A stretch of 64,000 nucleotides of DNA from Gallionella sp. (GCA_028714895.1 JAQTLM010000001.1:141468-205467), one strand, 5' to 3'; positions 11,602 through 21,787 are shown, counted from the first letter of the stretch. Numbers and translations: made by a program. The notes: a model not told the origin generated them from the letters alone.

Positions 11602-12133
11602 CAAATTTTGGCACGGCGCGGCGCTGGGATGCGAAGCCGATCTCGTACCCTGGCTGCGCGATCACGGTTCGCTGACGCAACGTATTAAGCAACGCTGCAT
11701 CCGCTTCTCGGTGCGTGGTGTGCGCAGCGGCCTGGCGTGCATTGCACCGGATGAAGCCGTCCTGCTGGGTGTCGCCCCGCAGCATCTCGCTTGGTCACGC
11801 GAAGTATTCTTGTACGCTGACGGCCAGCCCGTAGTATTCGCGCACAGCGCGTGCGCGCGGCAATATTTGCGCGGTGCATGGTCTGCCGTGCGCGGTCTGG
11901 GTAACAAGCCGCTGGGCGCGTTGCTGTTCGCGCATCCGCTGGTGGAGCGCAAGCAGTTGCATTACAAGGCGTTGCGTAGCGTACACCCGTTATATCAGCG
12001 CGCGGCTGCTGTGCTAAGCAATCCGCCGGGCAGGTTATGGGCACGCCGCTCGCTGTTTTATTTGCATGATGCGCCGCTGCTGGTGACGGAAGTTTTTTTG
12101 CCGGAAATTTTGCGCCTTGCCAAACCAGCATGA
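11582..12133 (+). CDS. ubiC: Chorismate lyase
   Basis: A 183-residue UbiC-like protein that converts chorismate to 4-hydroxybenzoate and pyruvate, the first committed step of ubiquinone synthesis. Recognisable are the N-terminal W..DHGSLTQRI, the REVFLYADGQPVVFAHS core and the C-terminal RRSLFYLHDAPLLVTEVFLPE. The start at 11582 lies inside the end of recG (20-bp overlap), implying coupling; upstream codons in the same frame are recG shadow. Ubiquinone is the likely quinone pool for the respiratory genes in this window. Confidence 0.85.
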   Translation: MTTCTPDKFWHGAALGCEADLVPWLRDHGSLTQRIKQRCIRFSVRGVRSGLACIAPDEAVLLGVAPQHLAWSREVFLYADGQPVVFAHSACARQYLRGAWSAVRGLGNKPLGALLFAHPLVERKQLHYKALRSVHPLYQRAAAVLSNPPGRLWARRSLFYLHDAPLLVTEVFLPEILRLAKPA

Positions 12134-12181
12134 AGTGGGTCAAGCAGGCAAGCCGCGTAGCGGCTGCTCGCAAAATTTTTT

Positions 12182-12213
12182 GAGTAGGTACACGGTGCGC
12201 CGCGCACCTACTC
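12182..12213. terminator. Stem-loop between convergent ubiC and dciA
   Basis: The arms gagtaggt and acctactc enclose a GC-rich loop that can pair further. The structure overlaps the stop of the minus-strand gene and is flanked by A/T runs on its left side, so it could serve as a terminator for either convergent gene. Confidence 0.5.
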
Positions 12214-12630
12214 TTTCGTTTCGACCATCTTTTTTAGCGCGAGCTTGAGCGGCGAGTCGCCCAGGGTCTGACTGAGCTCATTCAGCGCGTCCCGCGCTGT
12301 TTTGCCGAGTTTGCGGGGGATGGATACGGGATGGCTGCGATGGAAGGAAACTTGCACCTTGACGCGGATTCCGCTAACCTCGCAGCCCCTGTTTTGCAAC
12401 ATAACAATAAGTTCCGGCACAAGTTGGCGCAATTTCGCGGCGAAAGCGGCGTTGGCAACGGCGACGCTGAGTGTGCCGGATTGCAGGCCCAATACCTGGC
12501 TGGACTGCGCAAGATGGGGGGGCGCAACACCGATAAAATGGCGATGCAAGGCCGATAAGGCTTGAGCCTTGGCCAACAGCGGACGTAGTTCTTGATTGCC
12601 GCTTAATAGTGATTTGAATCGTTGCGCCAC
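12208..12630 (-). CDS. dciA: DUF721 / DciA-like protein (replicative helicase loader)
   Basis: A 140-residue protein with a DUF721 KH-like core: L..HF.GVAPPHLAQSSQVLGLQSGTLSVAVANAAFAAKLRQL. DciA loads or recruits DnaB helicase in bacteria that lack DnaC/DnaI; some DUF721 proteins have no tested function. The order DUF721, then a divergent M23 peptidase gene and secA is the usual betaproteobacterial arrangement, which supports the call. The basic C-terminal tail fits DNA or helicase binding. Confidence 0.8.
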   Translation of the reverse strand: MAQRFKSLLSGNQELRPLLAKAQALSALHRHFIGVAPPHLAQSSQVLGLQSGTLSVAVANAAFAAKLRQLVPELIVMLQNRGCEVSGIRVKVQVSFHRSHPVSIPRKLGKTARDALNELSQTLGDSPLKLALKKMVETKE

Positions 12631-12662
12631 AAGTTTTTACGATTACATGAGAAGGGGGAAGC

Positions 12663-13583
12663 ATGAATATTATTCTAGTTTCCAATCGCCTGGCAAAAAC
12701 TCGCAGTATTACGCTGGGCGGCTGGCAGTTGCTGTTCATGCTGTTGCTGCTGTCCGGGCTGGTGTGGACTGCGGCGTTCACGTTGCAGTACACGCTGGTG
12801 CGCTTTGCGCCGGAAGGCTTGAGCGACGGAGTGCGTACTCTGTTGTCCAAAATACAGAGCGACGAGCAGCAAAAACAGCAGTCCTATGTGCATAACAGCC
12901 TGGATGCCATGGCGGCCAGGGTTGGCCAGATGCAGGCACAGATGCAGCGCCTGGACGCGCTTGGCGCGCGCTTAGCCAAGCTGACTGGCATGAAGCCGGA
13001 GGAATTCAAGTTTGATCAACCGCCCGCGCAGGGCGGGCCGCTGGTCGCTTTGCCTGCGCAGGAAATGTCGGTGAACAGCTTGGAGCAGCAATTGAATAGA
13101 TTGACCCGGGAGGTCAATGATCGCAGCGACAAGCTGTTGGCCTTGGAAACCATGCTGTTGCAGAATCAATTGAGCCGCAAGTTGCTGCCGTCGATACCGC
13201 CGATCACCGAGGGGTTCTATTCGTCGAATTTTGGCTGGCGTCTGGATCCTTTTACCGGCGCAAATGCCATGCATGAAGGCGTCGATTATATGGTTCAGGC
13301 AGGGACGGCAATTCGCGCCTCGGCAGGCGGTGTGGTGGCCTATTCTGACCAGCATCCCCAGTATGGTAATATGATCGAAATTGATCACGGCAATGACATT
13401 GTGACGCGTTACGCGCATGCCTCGCGATTGCTGGTGAAAGTTGGCCAAGTGGTGCGGCGCGGCGAGAAAATTGCCGAAGTCGGCAGCACCGGGCGTTCCA
13501 CCGGCAATCACTTGCACTTTGAAGTCCGCTATAAAGGCATCGCCCAGAATCCCGTGCGTTTCTTGCAAAAAACCGCCAGTTAA
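12663..13583 (+). CDS. M23 family metallopeptidase (membrane-anchored LytM-type)
   Basis: A 306-residue protein with one N-terminal transmembrane segment (~21-45), a coiled-coil region (~70-165, rich in Gln/Leu) and a C-terminal LytM domain (~190-300). Zinc ligands are in MHEGVDYM (HxxxD) and HLHFEVR (HxH). Such enzymes cut peptidoglycan cross-links or, when attached to a coiled coil, regulate amidases during division. Its position just before secA is standard in beta- and gammaproteobacteria. The ribosome binding site is AGAAGGGGGAAG. Confidence 0.9.
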   Translation: MNIILVSNRLAKTRSITLGGWQLLFMLLLLSGLVWTAAFTLQYTLVRFAPEGLSDGVRTLLSKIQSDEQQKQQSYVHNSLDAMAARVGQMQAQMQRLDALGARLAKLTGMKPEEFKFDQPPAQGGPLVALPAQEMSVNSLEQQLNRLTREVNDRSDKLLALETMLLQNQLSRKLLPSIPPITEGFYSSNFGWRLDPFTGANAMHEGVDYMVQAGTAIRASAGGVVAYSDQHPQYGNMIEIDHGNDIVTRYAHASRLLVKVGQVVRRGEKIAEVGSTGRSTGNHLHFEVRYKGIAQNPVRFLQKTAS

Positions 13584-13603
13584 CAGGGTGAAAAATATTG
13601 GTG

Positions 13604-13632
13604 AGGGTGAGGTGATGATTAGCCTCACCCTT
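13604..13632 (+). terminator. Stem-loop upstream of secA
   Basis: A 9-bp perfect stem (agggtgagg / cctcaccct) with a short loop is followed by an AT-rich run (ttattattt), 48 bp before the secA start. It could terminate the peptidase transcript or act as an attenuator for secA. Confidence 0.55.
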
Positions 13633-13679
13633 TATTATTTGCAGTTGAAAGCTTCAATTATTTCGTAGTTTGGAAAAAC

Positions 13680-16400
13680 ATGATTTCCAGTGTACTGAAA
13701 AGTGTCTTTGGTAGCCGCAATGACCGCTTGCTCAAGCAATACCGCGCTACCGTACAAACCATTAACAAGCTCGAAGCCGATATCGCCAAATTGAGCGATG
13801 AGGAGTTGCGCCGGAAAACCGACAGCTTCAGGCAGCGTTTTGCGCAGGGCGAAACGCTCGACGCGCTGCTACCGGAGGCGTTTGCCGTAGTGCGCGAGGC
13901 TGGCACCCGCGCATTGGGGTTGCGCCATTACGATGAGCAGCTGATCGGTGGGATGGTTCTGCATTACGGCAAGATCGCCGAAATGCGCACCGGCGAAGGC
14001 AAAACCCTGATGGCCACCCTGCCGGTCTACCTGAATACGATTTCCGGCAAGGGCGTGCATGTCGTTACGGTGAACGATTATCTGGCCAGCCGCGATGCAG
14101 AGTGGATGGGCAAACTGTATCGCTTTCTCGGCCTGTCGGTGGGCGTAATCCTGTCGCAGATGCCGTCGGACGACAAACAGGCCGCTTATGCCGCCGATGT
14201 CACTTATGGCACCAACAACGAATTCGGCTTCGACTACCTGCGCGACAACATGGCGACGCAGGTCAACGAACGTTACCAGCGTCCGCTCAACTACGCCATC
14301 GTGGATGAGGTGGACTCGATCCTGATCGACGAGGCGCGCACTCCGCTGATCATCTCCGGCCAAGCCGAAGACAATGTGGATATCTACGTGCGCATGGATA
14401 AGCTGGCTCCCCAGCTGCAGCGGCAGGCCGAGGAAGACGGGCCGGGAGACTTCAGCGTGGATGAAAAAAACCACCAAATATTGCTCAGCGAGCCCGGCCA
14501 CGAACGGGCGGAGGCGCTTCTTGCGCAAGCCGGCCTGTTGCCGGACGGCGGCAGCCTGTATGACCCCGCCAACATCACGCTGATCCATCACCTGTATGCG
14601 GCATTGCGCGCGCACAACCTGTATCACCGCGATCAGCACTATGTCGTACAGGACGGCGAAGTCACCATTGTGGACGAATTCACCGGGCGTTTGATGTCCG
14701 GGCGGCGCTGGTCGGACGGCCTGCATCAGGCGGTGGAAGCGAAAGAGGGTGTGGCGATCCAGAAGGAAAACCAGACGCTGGCCTCGATCACTTTCCAGAA
14801 TTATTTCCGCATGTACCACAAACTGGCCGGCATGACCGGCACGGCGGATACCGAGGCGTACGAATTCCAGCAAATCTACAGCCTGGAAACCGTGATCGTT
14901 CCGCCGCATCGCCCGACCATCCGCAAGGATATGATGGACAAGGTATATCTCACCGCCAAGGAGAAATATCAGGCGGTGATCAATGACGTCAAGAACTGCT
15001 ACGAGCGCGGCCAGCCGGTGCTGGTGGGCACGACCTCGATTGAAAACTCGGAATTGCTGTCGCATTTGCTGGAAAAGGACAAGTTGCCGCACCAGGTGCT
15101 GAACGCCAAGCAGCACGCGCGCGAGGCGGAGATCGTCGCGCAGGCCGGGCAACCCAAGATGGTCACCATCGCCACCAACATGGCCGGCCGCGGCACGGAC
15201 ATCGTGCTGGGCGGCAATACCGAGAAGCCGATCGAACACATCCGCGCCGACGAAAGCCTGGACGAGGCCGCCAAGGAGCAGCGCATCGCGCAGTTGAAAT
15301 CCGAATGGCAGCAATTGCATCAGCAGGTGCTGGCGAGTGGCGGGTTGCACATCATCGGCACCGAACGGCACGAGTCGCGCCGCGTGGACAACCAGTTGCG
15401 CGGCCGCTCAGGACGCCAGGGTGACCCCGGTTCCAGCCGCTTCTATCTGTCGCTGGAAGATCCGCTGTTGCGCATTTTTGCATCCGACCGCGTGGCGGCG
15501 ATCATGAATAGATTCAAGCTGCCGGAGGGCGAGGCTATCGAGCATAGCTGGGTGACGCGCGCCCTCGAGAATGCGCAGCGCAAAGTCGAGGCGCGCAACT
15601 TCGATATGCGCAAGCAGATCCTCGAATATGACGATGTCGCCAACGACCAGCGCAAGGTGATCTATCAGCAGCGCGGCGAACTGCTGGAAAGCACGGATAT
15701 TTCCGAAACCATCCAGGCGATGCGCGAGGGGGTGCTGGAAGATACCATCAGCCAGTACATTCCGCCGCACAGCATGGAAGAGCAATGGGATGTGCACTCT
15801 CTGGAAAAGGCATTGGCCGCCGAGTTCCGCCTGGAATTGCCGCTGGTGCAGTGGCTGGAGGAAGACAAGCAGCTGAACGAAGCGGGTTTGCGCGCCCGTG
15901 TCGCCGAACATGCGCAGCAGCAATATCAAGCCAAGGTCGATACGGTGGGCGCGGAAGTCATGCACCACTACGAGCGCGTCATGATGCTGCAAAGCCTGGA
16001 TACGCACTGGCGCGAACATCTTGCCGCGCTGGATCATCTGCGTCAGGGCATCCATTTGCGCGGTTATGCGCAAAAGAACCCCAAGCAGGAATACAAACGC
16101 GAGGCTTTCGAACTGTTTTCCCTGATGCTGGACGCGGTCAAGCGCGAAGTGACGCAGGTGTTGATGACCGTGCAGGTGCGCAGCGAGGAGGATGTCGAGT
16201 CGGTAGAAGCGCCCCCCGCACTGGAAAATGTGCAGTATCATCACGCCGATTATGACGAGGCGTTGGCGCAATCAACCGGCCAGCCAACCGATGAGGAACA
16301 GAAAACGTTTGTGCGCGGCGGGCAGAAGGTGGGGCGCAACGATCCGTGCCCATGCGGATCTGGCAAGAAATACAAGCAGTGCCACGGCAAATTGAGTTAA
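13680..16400 (+). CDS. secA: Preprotein translocase ATPase SecA
   Basis: A 906-residue SecA, the motor that drives unfolded proteins through SecYEG. Walker A is MRTGEGKT (~102-109), the DEAD-type box [14 protein letters not shown] is at ~207-219, and the conserved NMAGRGTDI and [10 protein letters not shown] motifs of the second RecA-like domain are present. The C-terminus ends in an intact SEC-C zinc motif ([14 protein letters not shown]) that binds SecB and ribosomes. Full family length with no anomalies. Confidence 0.98.
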   Translation: MISSVLKSVFGSRNDRLLKQYRATVQTINKLEADIAKLSDEELRRKTDSFRQRFAQGETLDALLPEAFAVVREAGTRALGLRHYDEQLIGGMVLHYGKIAEMRTGEGKTLMATLPVYLNTISGKGVHVVTVNDYLASRDAEWMGKLYRFLGLSVGVILSQMPSDDKQAAYAADVTYGTNNEFGFDYLRDNMATQVNERYQRPLNYAIVDEVDSILIDEARTPLIISGQAEDNVDIYVRMDKLAPQLQRQAEEDGPGDFSVDEKNHQILLSEPGHERAEALLAQAGLLPDGGSLYDPANITLIHHLYAALRAHNLYHRDQHYVVQDGEVTIVDEFTGRLMSGRRWSDGLHQAVEAKEGVAIQKENQTLASITFQNYFRMYHKLAGMTGTADTEAYEFQQIYSLETVIVPPHRPTIRKDMMDKVYLTAKEKYQAVINDVKNCYERGQPVLVGTTSIENSELLSHLLEKDKLPHQVLNAKQHAREAEIVAQAGQPKMVTIATNMAGRGTDIVLGGNTEKPIEHIRADESLDEAAKEQRIAQLKSEWQQLHQQVLASGGLHIIGTERHESRRVDNQLRGRSGRQGDPGSSRFYLSLEDPLLRIFASDRVAAIMNRFKLPEGEAIEHSWVTRALENAQRKVEARNFDMRKQILEYDDVANDQRKVIYQQRGELLESTDISETIQAMREGVLEDTISQYIPPHSMEEQWDVHSLEKALAAEFRLELPLVQWLEEDKQLNEAGLRARVAEHAQQQYQAKVDTVGAEVMHHYERVMMLQSLDTHWREHLAALDHLRQGIHLRGYAQKNPKQEYKREAFELFSLMLDAVKREVTQVLMTVQVRSEEDVESVEAPPALENVQYHHADYDEALAQSTGQPTDEEQKTFVRGGQKVGRNDPCPCGSGKKYKQCHGKLS

Positions 16401-16419
16401 TACGCAAAAGGAGAATGAA

Positions 16420-16905
16420 ATGTCTTTAGTGATTGATGCGCTGCGCACCTCAACGATTACCGAGGAATTGAGCGATGCCGAGGTGGAGATTCTCTCGCAC
16501 CTGTTTGAAGTTCAAGATTACAAGTCTGGAGAAACTATCGTTCAGCCCGGCGAGCCTCAACCGGACAACCTGTACATTCTGGCGCATGGCGATATTGAAG
16601 TAAAAATCCAAAGCGCCGAAGGAAAGTCCACCATCCACGTCCTCAAACCGGGCGACTTGGCGGGCATGATCACCTTCGTCGGCGGTGCGGCTTCGCAGGT
16701 CAGTGCGACGCTGTGTGCCGTTGGCGACACCAAGGTATTGAGCCTGGAGCGATCCAAATTCGAGACGCTGATCAACAGCCATCCGATGATCGTGTACCGC
16801 GTCATGCGTGGCTTGGCGCGCAACATGCACGGCATCGTGCGGCGCATGAATACCGAATCGGTAGAGCTCAGCAACTACATTTACCGCACCCACGGTCGCT
16901 ACTAG
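16420..16905 (+). CDS. Cyclic nucleotide-binding domain protein
   Basis: A 161-residue protein that is essentially one cNMP-binding beta-roll: a leading helix, then [37 protein letters not shown] and a C-terminal helix ending in an Arg-rich segment. No DNA-binding helix-turn-helix follows, so it is probably a stand-alone sensor or adaptor rather than a Crp-type regulator. The canonical phosphate-binding Arg of cAMP receptors is not obvious. It has a strong ribosome binding site (AAAGGAG) and lies between secA and argJ, 19 bp after secA. Confidence 0.8.
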   Translation: MSLVIDALRTSTITEELSDAEVEILSHLFEVQDYKSGETIVQPGEPQPDNLYILAHGDIEVKIQSAEGKSTIHVLKPGDLAGMITFVGGAASQVSATLCAVGDTKVLSLERSKFETLINSHPMIVYRVMRGLARNMHGIVRRMNTESVELSNYIYRTHGRY

Positions 16906-16916
16906 GAAAAAGCTTC

Positions 16917-18146
16917 ATGCCGGTCAATCTGACACCGCCCGCCGCGGCACAACTGTTGCCCGTTGCGGGCGTTTCTTTGGGCGTCACCGAAGCGAACATC
17001 AAGCGCGAAAACCGCAAGGATTTACTGGTGATGCAGTTGAGCGAGGGCGCGCGGGTCGCGGGTGTATTCACCCAGAACCGCTTTTGTGCGGCGCCGGTGA
17101 TCGTCGCGCGCGAACACCTTGCGCAACCCGATGGCATCCGCGCGCTGGTGGTCAACACCGGCAACGCCAATGCCGGAACCGGTGAGCAGGGCATGCAGGA
17201 TGCGCGTACCACCTGTGCGGCACTGGCGGGCCTGCTGGGCTGCAAGACGACGCAGATTCTGCCATTCTCCACCGGCGTGATCATGGAGCCGCTGCCGGTG
17301 GGCAAAATTGCCGCAGGCCTGCCCGGCTGCGTCGCGAACATGTGCGCCGACAATTGGTTTGATGCCGCGCACGCGATCATGACTACCGACATCGTCGCCA
17401 AGGCCGTTTCCAGGCAAGTAGCCATAGATGGCGTGACCATCACCGTCACCGGCATCGCCAAAGGCTCCGGCATGATCCACCCGAACATGGCGACCATGCT
17501 CGGCTACATCGCCACCGACGCCGCAATTGCGCAACCGCTGCTGCAGCAAATGGTCAGCGCAGCCGCCAACCGCTCGTTCAACTGCATCACCGTGGACGGC
17601 GACACCTCCACCAACGACGCGCTGATGCTGATCGCCACCGGCCAGTCCGCGTTGCCGGAAATCCGCGATGCCAAAGGCGCGGAGTTCGCCGCGCTGCAGG
17701 CTGCCGTCACCGAGGTCGCGACCTGGCTGGCGCAAGCCATCGTGCGCGACGGCGAAGGCGCAACCAAGTTCATCACAGTGCAGGTCGAGGGCGGCAAGGA
17801 TGAAGCCGAATGCAAGCAGATCGGCTACGCCATCGCGCGCTCCCCGCTGGTCAAAACCGCCTTCTTCGCCTCCGACCCCAACCTCGGGCGCATCCTCGCC
17901 GCGATCGGCTATGCGGGCGTGGCTGATCTGGATGTCGATGTGCTCAGGCTGTATCTGGACGATGTGCTGGTCGCCGAACATGGCGGGCGTGCTGCCAGCT
18001 ATCGGGAGGAGGATGGGCAGCGGGTGATGAAGCAGAGTGATATCACCATACGCGTGGTGTTGAATCGCGGGGCGGCGAAGGCGACTTTGTGGACTTGTGA
18101 TTTTTCTTACGATTACGTGAAGATTAACGCGAGCTATCGCAGTTAG
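16917..18146 (+). CDS. argJ: Bifunctional glutamate N-acetyltransferase / amino-acid N-acetyltransferase
   Basis: A 409-residue ArgJ that recycles the acetyl group from N-acetylornithine to glutamate in arginine synthesis. The self-cleavage site [15 protein letters not shown] (~182-196) is intact, with the Thr that becomes the nucleophile of the beta chain. Start [10 protein letters not shown] at 16917 is preferred; upstream in-frame codons lie within the cyclic-nucleotide gene. It is the last gene before the inverted-repeat element at 18163. Confidence 0.95.
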   Translation: MPVNLTPPAAAQLLPVAGVSLGVTEANIKRENRKDLLVMQLSEGARVAGVFTQNRFCAAPVIVAREHLAQPDGIRALVVNTGNANAGTGEQGMQDARTTCAALAGLLGCKTTQILPFSTGVIMEPLPVGKIAAGLPGCVANMCADNWFDAAHAIMTTDIVAKAVSRQVAIDGVTITVTGIAKGSGMIHPNMATMLGYIATDAAIAQPLLQQMVSAAANRSFNCITVDGDTSTNDALMLIATGQSALPEIRDAKGAEFAALQAAVTEVATWLAQAIVRDGEGATKFITVQVEGGKDEAECKQIGYAIARSPLVKTAFFASDPNLGRILAAIGYAGVADLDVDVLRLYLDDVLVAEHGGRAASYREEDGQRVMKQSDITIRVVLNRGAAKATLWTCDFSYDYVKINASYRS

Positions 18147-18162
18147 GTTGCTTCCATAAACA

Positions 18163-18484
18163 CCGTTCGCCCTGAGCTTGTCGAAGGGCGTAGTGTGCAC
18201 AACATAAACAAAATCAAAACCGCCGGGGGTAGCCCGGCAGCTAGTCACTTTTCTTGTCTTGCCAAGAAAAGTAACCCAAAGAAGGCGCCCCCGGTTTGCC
18301 GCCCTTCGGGTTCCCTGCGTTGCTCGACTGGTCAGGCGGCTGCGGAACTCGCGCTTCGCGCTCAAACAGTCCTCGCCGACACCCCCTGACCAGCCTGCGC
18401 TACTCGGCGGCGCACAGGGGAGAAAAGAAAAAAACCAAAACCCAAAACCGCAAATCCCTATGGTGGGCAACAAGTTGCCCACCA
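18163..18484 (+). repeat. Long inverted repeat, left arm
   Basis: The first 258 bp (18163-18420) are identical by eye to the reverse complement of 19527-19784. The outer end is the ccgttcgccctgagcttgtc motif, a dispersed repeat seen elsewhere in the window. The inner end carries an A-rich stretch and the palindrome ggtgggcaac/gttgcccacc (18462-18483). Open frames across the arm are low-complexity Arg/Ser/Pro shadows, so I see no gene in it. With the right arm it encloses one AT-rich gene. Confidence 0.92.
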
Positions 18485-18559
18485 TGCTGAAGTGATAGGC
18501 AAAATAATCCAACTCCGGTACATTGAAACCATGTCCACTAAGCAACTAGGAAAATACTG

Positions 18560-19468
18560 ATGATTACACTCAATAGTGATCAAGGATTGATCAGCGTCGA
18601 AAACTGGGAGGACATCGAATTACGCCCCGGATTCGTTACCAATCTTAACCCATCAGACCACCTGCTTGACTCGATCATTGGTAGATATTTATTCAAAAAA
18701 ATGATCAGGTGCGGATTATCCAATTGTCATACCCTTCATGCGAAAGGCTACATAGTCACTACAAAAGAAGGCCTATCTACAAACATCGGGACGGTCTGCG
18801 GAAAAAAATATTTTGGTGTCGACTTTGAGACTCTCTCAAAAAGATTCGAGCGTGATATCACTGAAAAAGAAAACAGGAATCGTCTCTTTAGCTTTAGCTT
18901 TCAAATTGAAGATATTGAGCAAACAATCTCTGATCTTAGACAGAAAGAACACGGCGCTAATTGGGTTAATAAGAAAACTCGCCAGCTCATCTCTGCGAAT
19001 AAAGATTGCCCAGAAGTAATCGTTCGTCGGATATCAGCGATGCTCAAAACTGGAACAAACATCCTATCGATTCAGCGAGAAGCAACTCAGGAAGAAATTG
19101 AAACGTTGGAGACTATGCAAGGGCGAAAGATTCAGCGGCCTTATGTTATCGAAGAACCCATAGCCGATATAGCTAGTATCCAAGCGCTATATCCTGAAAA
19201 CGACCTAAAGAAGTTATTGGTGCTCGATTTGGAGGAGCCTCTAAAGGTTTTCAAGGGCAAGGACATAGATTTATTAAACTTCGACGAGCTTCGTCACTGG
19301 GCTAAATGGGTCAACAGTGTCGAAAGTACTCTAGAAAAAGCAGTGACTGCTGTGATGCTTGGGAACGCTTTGCTCTCACGGAAAAATCTTGAACCGTTCA
19401 GTAAAATTCTGACTACGCGCGACGACATAGCTATCTTCCGCTCATATTTGAAAGAACTACATGAGTAG
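18560..19468 (+). CDS. Hypothetical protein with Cys/His cluster, inside inverted repeats
   Basis: A 302-residue protein not recognised as a known family. Near the N-terminus (residues ~50-85) it has CGLSNCHTLHAKGYIV followed by TNIGTVCGKKYFG, a Cys/His spacing suggestive of a structural zinc site. The middle (~90-200) is charged and helical, and the C-terminus (~240-300) is helical. No transposase, recombinase or nuclease catalytic motif is evident. The gene is markedly more AT-rich than argJ or the Nudix gene and is the only gene between the two 258-bp arms, so it was probably acquired as cargo. A ribosome binding site (AACTAGGAAAA) precedes the ATG. Confidence 0.7.
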   Translation: MITLNSDQGLISVENWEDIELRPGFVTNLNPSDHLLDSIIGRYLFKKMIRCGLSNCHTLHAKGYIVTTKEGLSTNIGTVCGKKYFGVDFETLSKRFERDITEKENRNRLFSFSFQIEDIEQTISDLRQKEHGANWVNKKTRQLISANKDCPEVIVRRISAMLKTGTNILSIQREATQEEIETLETMQGRKIQRPYVIEEPIADIASIQALYPENDLKKLLVLDLEEPLKVFKGKDIDLLNFDELRHWAKWVNSVESTLEKAVTAVMLGNALLSRKNLEPFSKILTTRDDIAIFRSYLKELHE

Positions 19469-19475
19469 TCCAGTT

Positions 19476-19784
19476 GGGTGGGCAACTTGTTGCCCACCCT
19501 GCTTTACGGTTTTGGTTTTTTTTCTCCCCCTGTGCGCCGCCGAGTAGCGCAGGCTGGTCAGGGGGTGTCGGCGAGGACTGTTTGAGCGCGAAGCGCGAGT
19601 TCCGCAGCCGCCTGACCAGTCGAGCAACGCAGGGAACCCGAAGGGCGGCAAACCGGGGGCGCCTTCTTTGGGTTACTTTTCTTGGCAAGACAAGAAAAGT
19701 GACTAGCTGCCGGGCTACCCCCGGCGGTTTTGATTTTGTTTATGTTGTGCACACTACGCCCTTCGACAAGCTCAGGGCGAACGG
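19476..19784 (-). repeat. Long inverted repeat, right arm
   Basis: The mirror copy of the left arm: 19527-19784 is identical to the reverse complement of 18163-18420. Its inner end is the palindrome gggtgggcaac/gttgcccaccc (19476-19499) followed by a T-rich run, which could terminate the enclosed gene's transcript. The outer end carries cttcgacaagctcagggcga. No gene seen in the arm. Confidence 0.92.
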
Positions 19785-19803
19785 CCTTGTTTGAAAGATC
19801 ACA

Positions 19804-20787
19804 TTGAACACGCAAACCGAAAACACAAAAATCATCGAAGTCTCCGCCGCCGTCCTGCAACGCCCCGACGGCTCCTTCCTCCTCGCCCAGCGTCCCCCCG
19901 GCAAAATATGGGCAGGCTATTGGGAATTCCCCGGTGGCAAGATCGAGGCGGGCGAGACGCCCTACCATGCGCTGGTGCGGGAGTTGCGCGAGGAACTGGG
20001 CATCGAGGTCGAGACCGCGTATCCGTGGGTCACTCGCGTGTTCACTTACCCCCACGCGACGGTGCGGCTGAATTTCTTTCGCGTGACAGAGTGGCGCGGC
20101 GAGCTGCATCCGCACGAGGGACAACAGTTCGCGTGGCAGTCACCTGCTGCCCTTCGATACCTCAGGGCGAACGGGGGAGGTTCGGTAACGGTGTCTCCTA
20201 TGCTGCCCGCCAACGCGCCCATCCTGCGCGCACTGGAGTTGCCCCCCCTGTATGCCATTAGCAATGCCGCCGAGCTGGGGGTGGAAGAATTCCTGCAGCG
20301 GCTGGAGCGCGCGTTGCAGAACGGCTTGCGGCTGTTGCAGTTGCGCGAGAAGAATCTGCCACGCGAGGCGTTGCGCGAACTGGCGCGGCGTGTGATGGTA
20401 CTGGCTCACGCGCATGGCGCGAAGGTGTTGCTCAATGGCGATATCGAACTGGCGCAGGAGATCGGCGCGGACGGCGTGCAGTTGACGGCTGCGCAACTCG
20501 CCGAGTTGCGCGAGCGGCCAGCCGTGGCGTGGTGCGCAGCTTCCTGTCATAACGCGGAGGAACTGCGCCGTGCCGAGGCGCTGGGTTGCGACTTTGCGCT
20601 GCTCAGTCCGGTGCTGCCGACCCTATCCCATCCCGGTGTGCCGCATCTGGGCTGGGAGAATTTCGCGGCTATCGCGGCGGGCTCATCCATTTCGGTGTAT
20701 GCGCTGGGCGGTTTGACACACGACGATATGCAGACCGCATGGCAGCGTGGCGCACATGGCATAGCCTTGCTGCGTCAGGCCTGGTGA
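19804..20787 (+). CDS. Nudix hydrolase (MutT-type) fused to thiamine-phosphate synthase-like domain
   Basis: A 327-residue fusion. Residues ~8-130 are a MutT Nudix domain with box [20 protein letters not shown] followed by ELGI, which cleanses 8-oxo-dGTP. Residues ~150-325 are a ThiE/TenI-like barrel ([56 protein letters not shown]). This two-domain form is common in proteobacteria, and the ThiE half is usually of unknown activity. About 12 extra residues ([12 protein letters not shown]) between the domains are encoded by 20149-20175, which matches the cttcga...ctcagggcgaacgg repeat. The start is TTG at 19804; no better start is seen. It converges on yacG with a 13-bp overlap. Confidence 0.88.
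   Translation: MNTQTENTKIIEVSAAVLQRPDGSFLLAQRPPGKIWAGYWEFPGGKIEAGETPYHALVRELREELGIEVETAYPWVTRVFTYPHATVRLNFFRVTEWRGELHPHEGQQFAWQSPAALRYLRANGGGSVTVSPMLPANAPILRALELPPLYAISNAAELGVEEFLQRLERALQNGLRLLQLREKNLPREALRELARRVMVLAHAHGAKVLLNGDIELAQEIGADGVQLTAAQLAELRERPAVAWCAASCHNAEELRRAEALGCDFALLSPVLPTLSHPGVPHLGWENFAAIAAGSSISVYALGGLTHDDMQTAWQRGAHGIALLRQAW
20149..20175. repeat. Dispersed repeat inside the Nudix/ThiE gene
   Basis: The sequence cccttcgatacctcagggcgaacggg differs by a few bases from cccttcgacaagctcagggcgaacgg at 19759-19784 and is translated in frame as part of the interdomain linker. Confidence 0.65.
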
Positions 20788-20966
20788 TCGGGCGGGGGCA
20801 ATTCCTGTTCGCGTTGTTCGACGCGATATTCTTCGTTCGCCCATTTGCCCAAGTCGATCAGCTTGCAGCGTTCGCTGCAAAACGGGCGGAAGCGATTATT
20901 GGTGTCCCATTGATGTTCTTTGCCGCAATGCGGGCAGAACACAACTGGCGGTGCTTTGGCTGGCAT
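20775..20966 (-). CDS. yacG: DNA gyrase inhibitor YacG
   Basis: A 63-residue zinc-finger protein with CPHCGKEH and [20 protein letters not shown], the full YacG signature with four zinc cysteines. YacG binds GyrB and blocks DNA binding by gyrase. It overlaps the zapD stop by one base (TAATG) and is the last gene of the pilC-pilD-coaE-zapD-yacG order, a common arrangement. Confidence 0.93.
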   Translation of the reverse strand: MPAKAPPVVFCPHCGKEHQWDTNNRFRPFCSERCKLIDLGKWANEEYRVEQREQELPPPDHQA

Positions 20967-21751
20967 TATGACGGGAGGCTGCAGAAGGTCAGATCAAACG
21001 GCACATCCTGTTCGAACAGGGTGGTTTTTGCGGCATAGTTGGCGGCGATGAAGCGGATATTGATGGCGTATTTGTTGGCGCCGACCTCGGGTATGCAAGC
21101 CAGATCGCTGCTCAGGCTGACACGCAGCATCTGTGAGACACGTCCGCCCTGCATTTGCTGGAAAGTGCCCTGATGCGCGGTGAAGTGGAGCACTTTGCCG
21201 CTTTCGCGCAACAGGCGCAGGATGATTTCCAAACCGGTGCGCAAGGGCAGGAATGGAACCAGCCATGCCTGCAAATTTTCGCGCCGCGAGTCGGCATCCT
21301 GTTCCTGCCAGTAGTGATAGGAAGGCAGGTCGAACTCGCATGTGCCGCCCGGCATGACGGCGCGCTGCTTGATGCCCATCAGCCATTCGTTTTCGCGCAG
21401 GTGCTGGCCGGTTTTGCCGGGCATGGCGAGTATGTCCGAGGAGGCGCCTTCAATCTCCGCGAGGATGGTATCCAGCGCGCCTTCGGAAATTGCGGGGTTG
21501 TTATGCAGGGCGGAAAGGTTGCGTTTCTGGCGTTCCAGTTCCTGCAACATTTCGGATTTCAGGTCGGCGCGGCTGGCTACCTCAAGGATTTCAAACAGGG
21601 TGATCAGCGCGGCATGGTGGTCCATGCCTTGCGCATATTCGATGAAGTGCGCCATGCGTGCGAACAAGTCCTCCAGGCGCAACAGGGTGCGCACTTTTTC
21701 GTTGAGAGGAAACTCGTAGTCGATCACGGCGGCATGGGCGGATAAATTCAA
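20966..21751 (-). CDS. zapD: Cell division protein ZapD
   Basis: A 261-residue ZapD, which cross-links FtsZ filaments and stabilises the Z ring. Conserved parts are [19 protein letters not shown] at the N-terminus, [18 protein letters not shown] in the middle and the C-terminal VPFDLTFC. The start is uncertain: TTG at 21751 (used here) or GTG at 21727, which would give [10 protein letters not shown] closer to typical family N-termini; neither has a strong ribosome binding site. It overlaps yacG by one base and lies 36 bp from coaE. Confidence 0.92.
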   Translation of the reverse strand: MNLSAHAAVIDYEFPLNEKVRTLLRLEDLFARMAHFIEYAQGMDHHAALITLFEILEVASRADLKSEMLQELERQKRNLSALHNNPAISEGALDTILAEIEGASSDILAMPGKTGQHLRENEWLMGIKQRAVMPGGTCEFDLPSYHYWQEQDADSRRENLQAWLVPFLPLRTGLEIILRLLRESGKVLHFTAHQGTFQQMQGGRVSQMLRVSLSSDLACIPEVGANKYAINIRFIAANYAAKTTLFEQDVPFDLTFCSLPS

Positions 21752-21787
21752 TTGCGAAAGATATATGGGATTCCCTTATATCGTCAA

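Noticed and set aside
13869..15371. 500-codon open frame antisense to secA
   Set aside because: High-GC antisense shadow with unusual His/Arg/Gln content; secA is unambiguous on the other strand.
18195..18495. Several ORFs of 60-80 codons within the inverted-repeat arms
   Set aside because: They are translations of repeat DNA, appear in all frames and on both arms, and have low-complexity composition.
18163..19784. Insertion sequence with transposase
   Set aside because: The enclosed protein shows no DDE, HUH, serine or tyrosine recombinase motif; only a repeat-bounded cargo can be supported.
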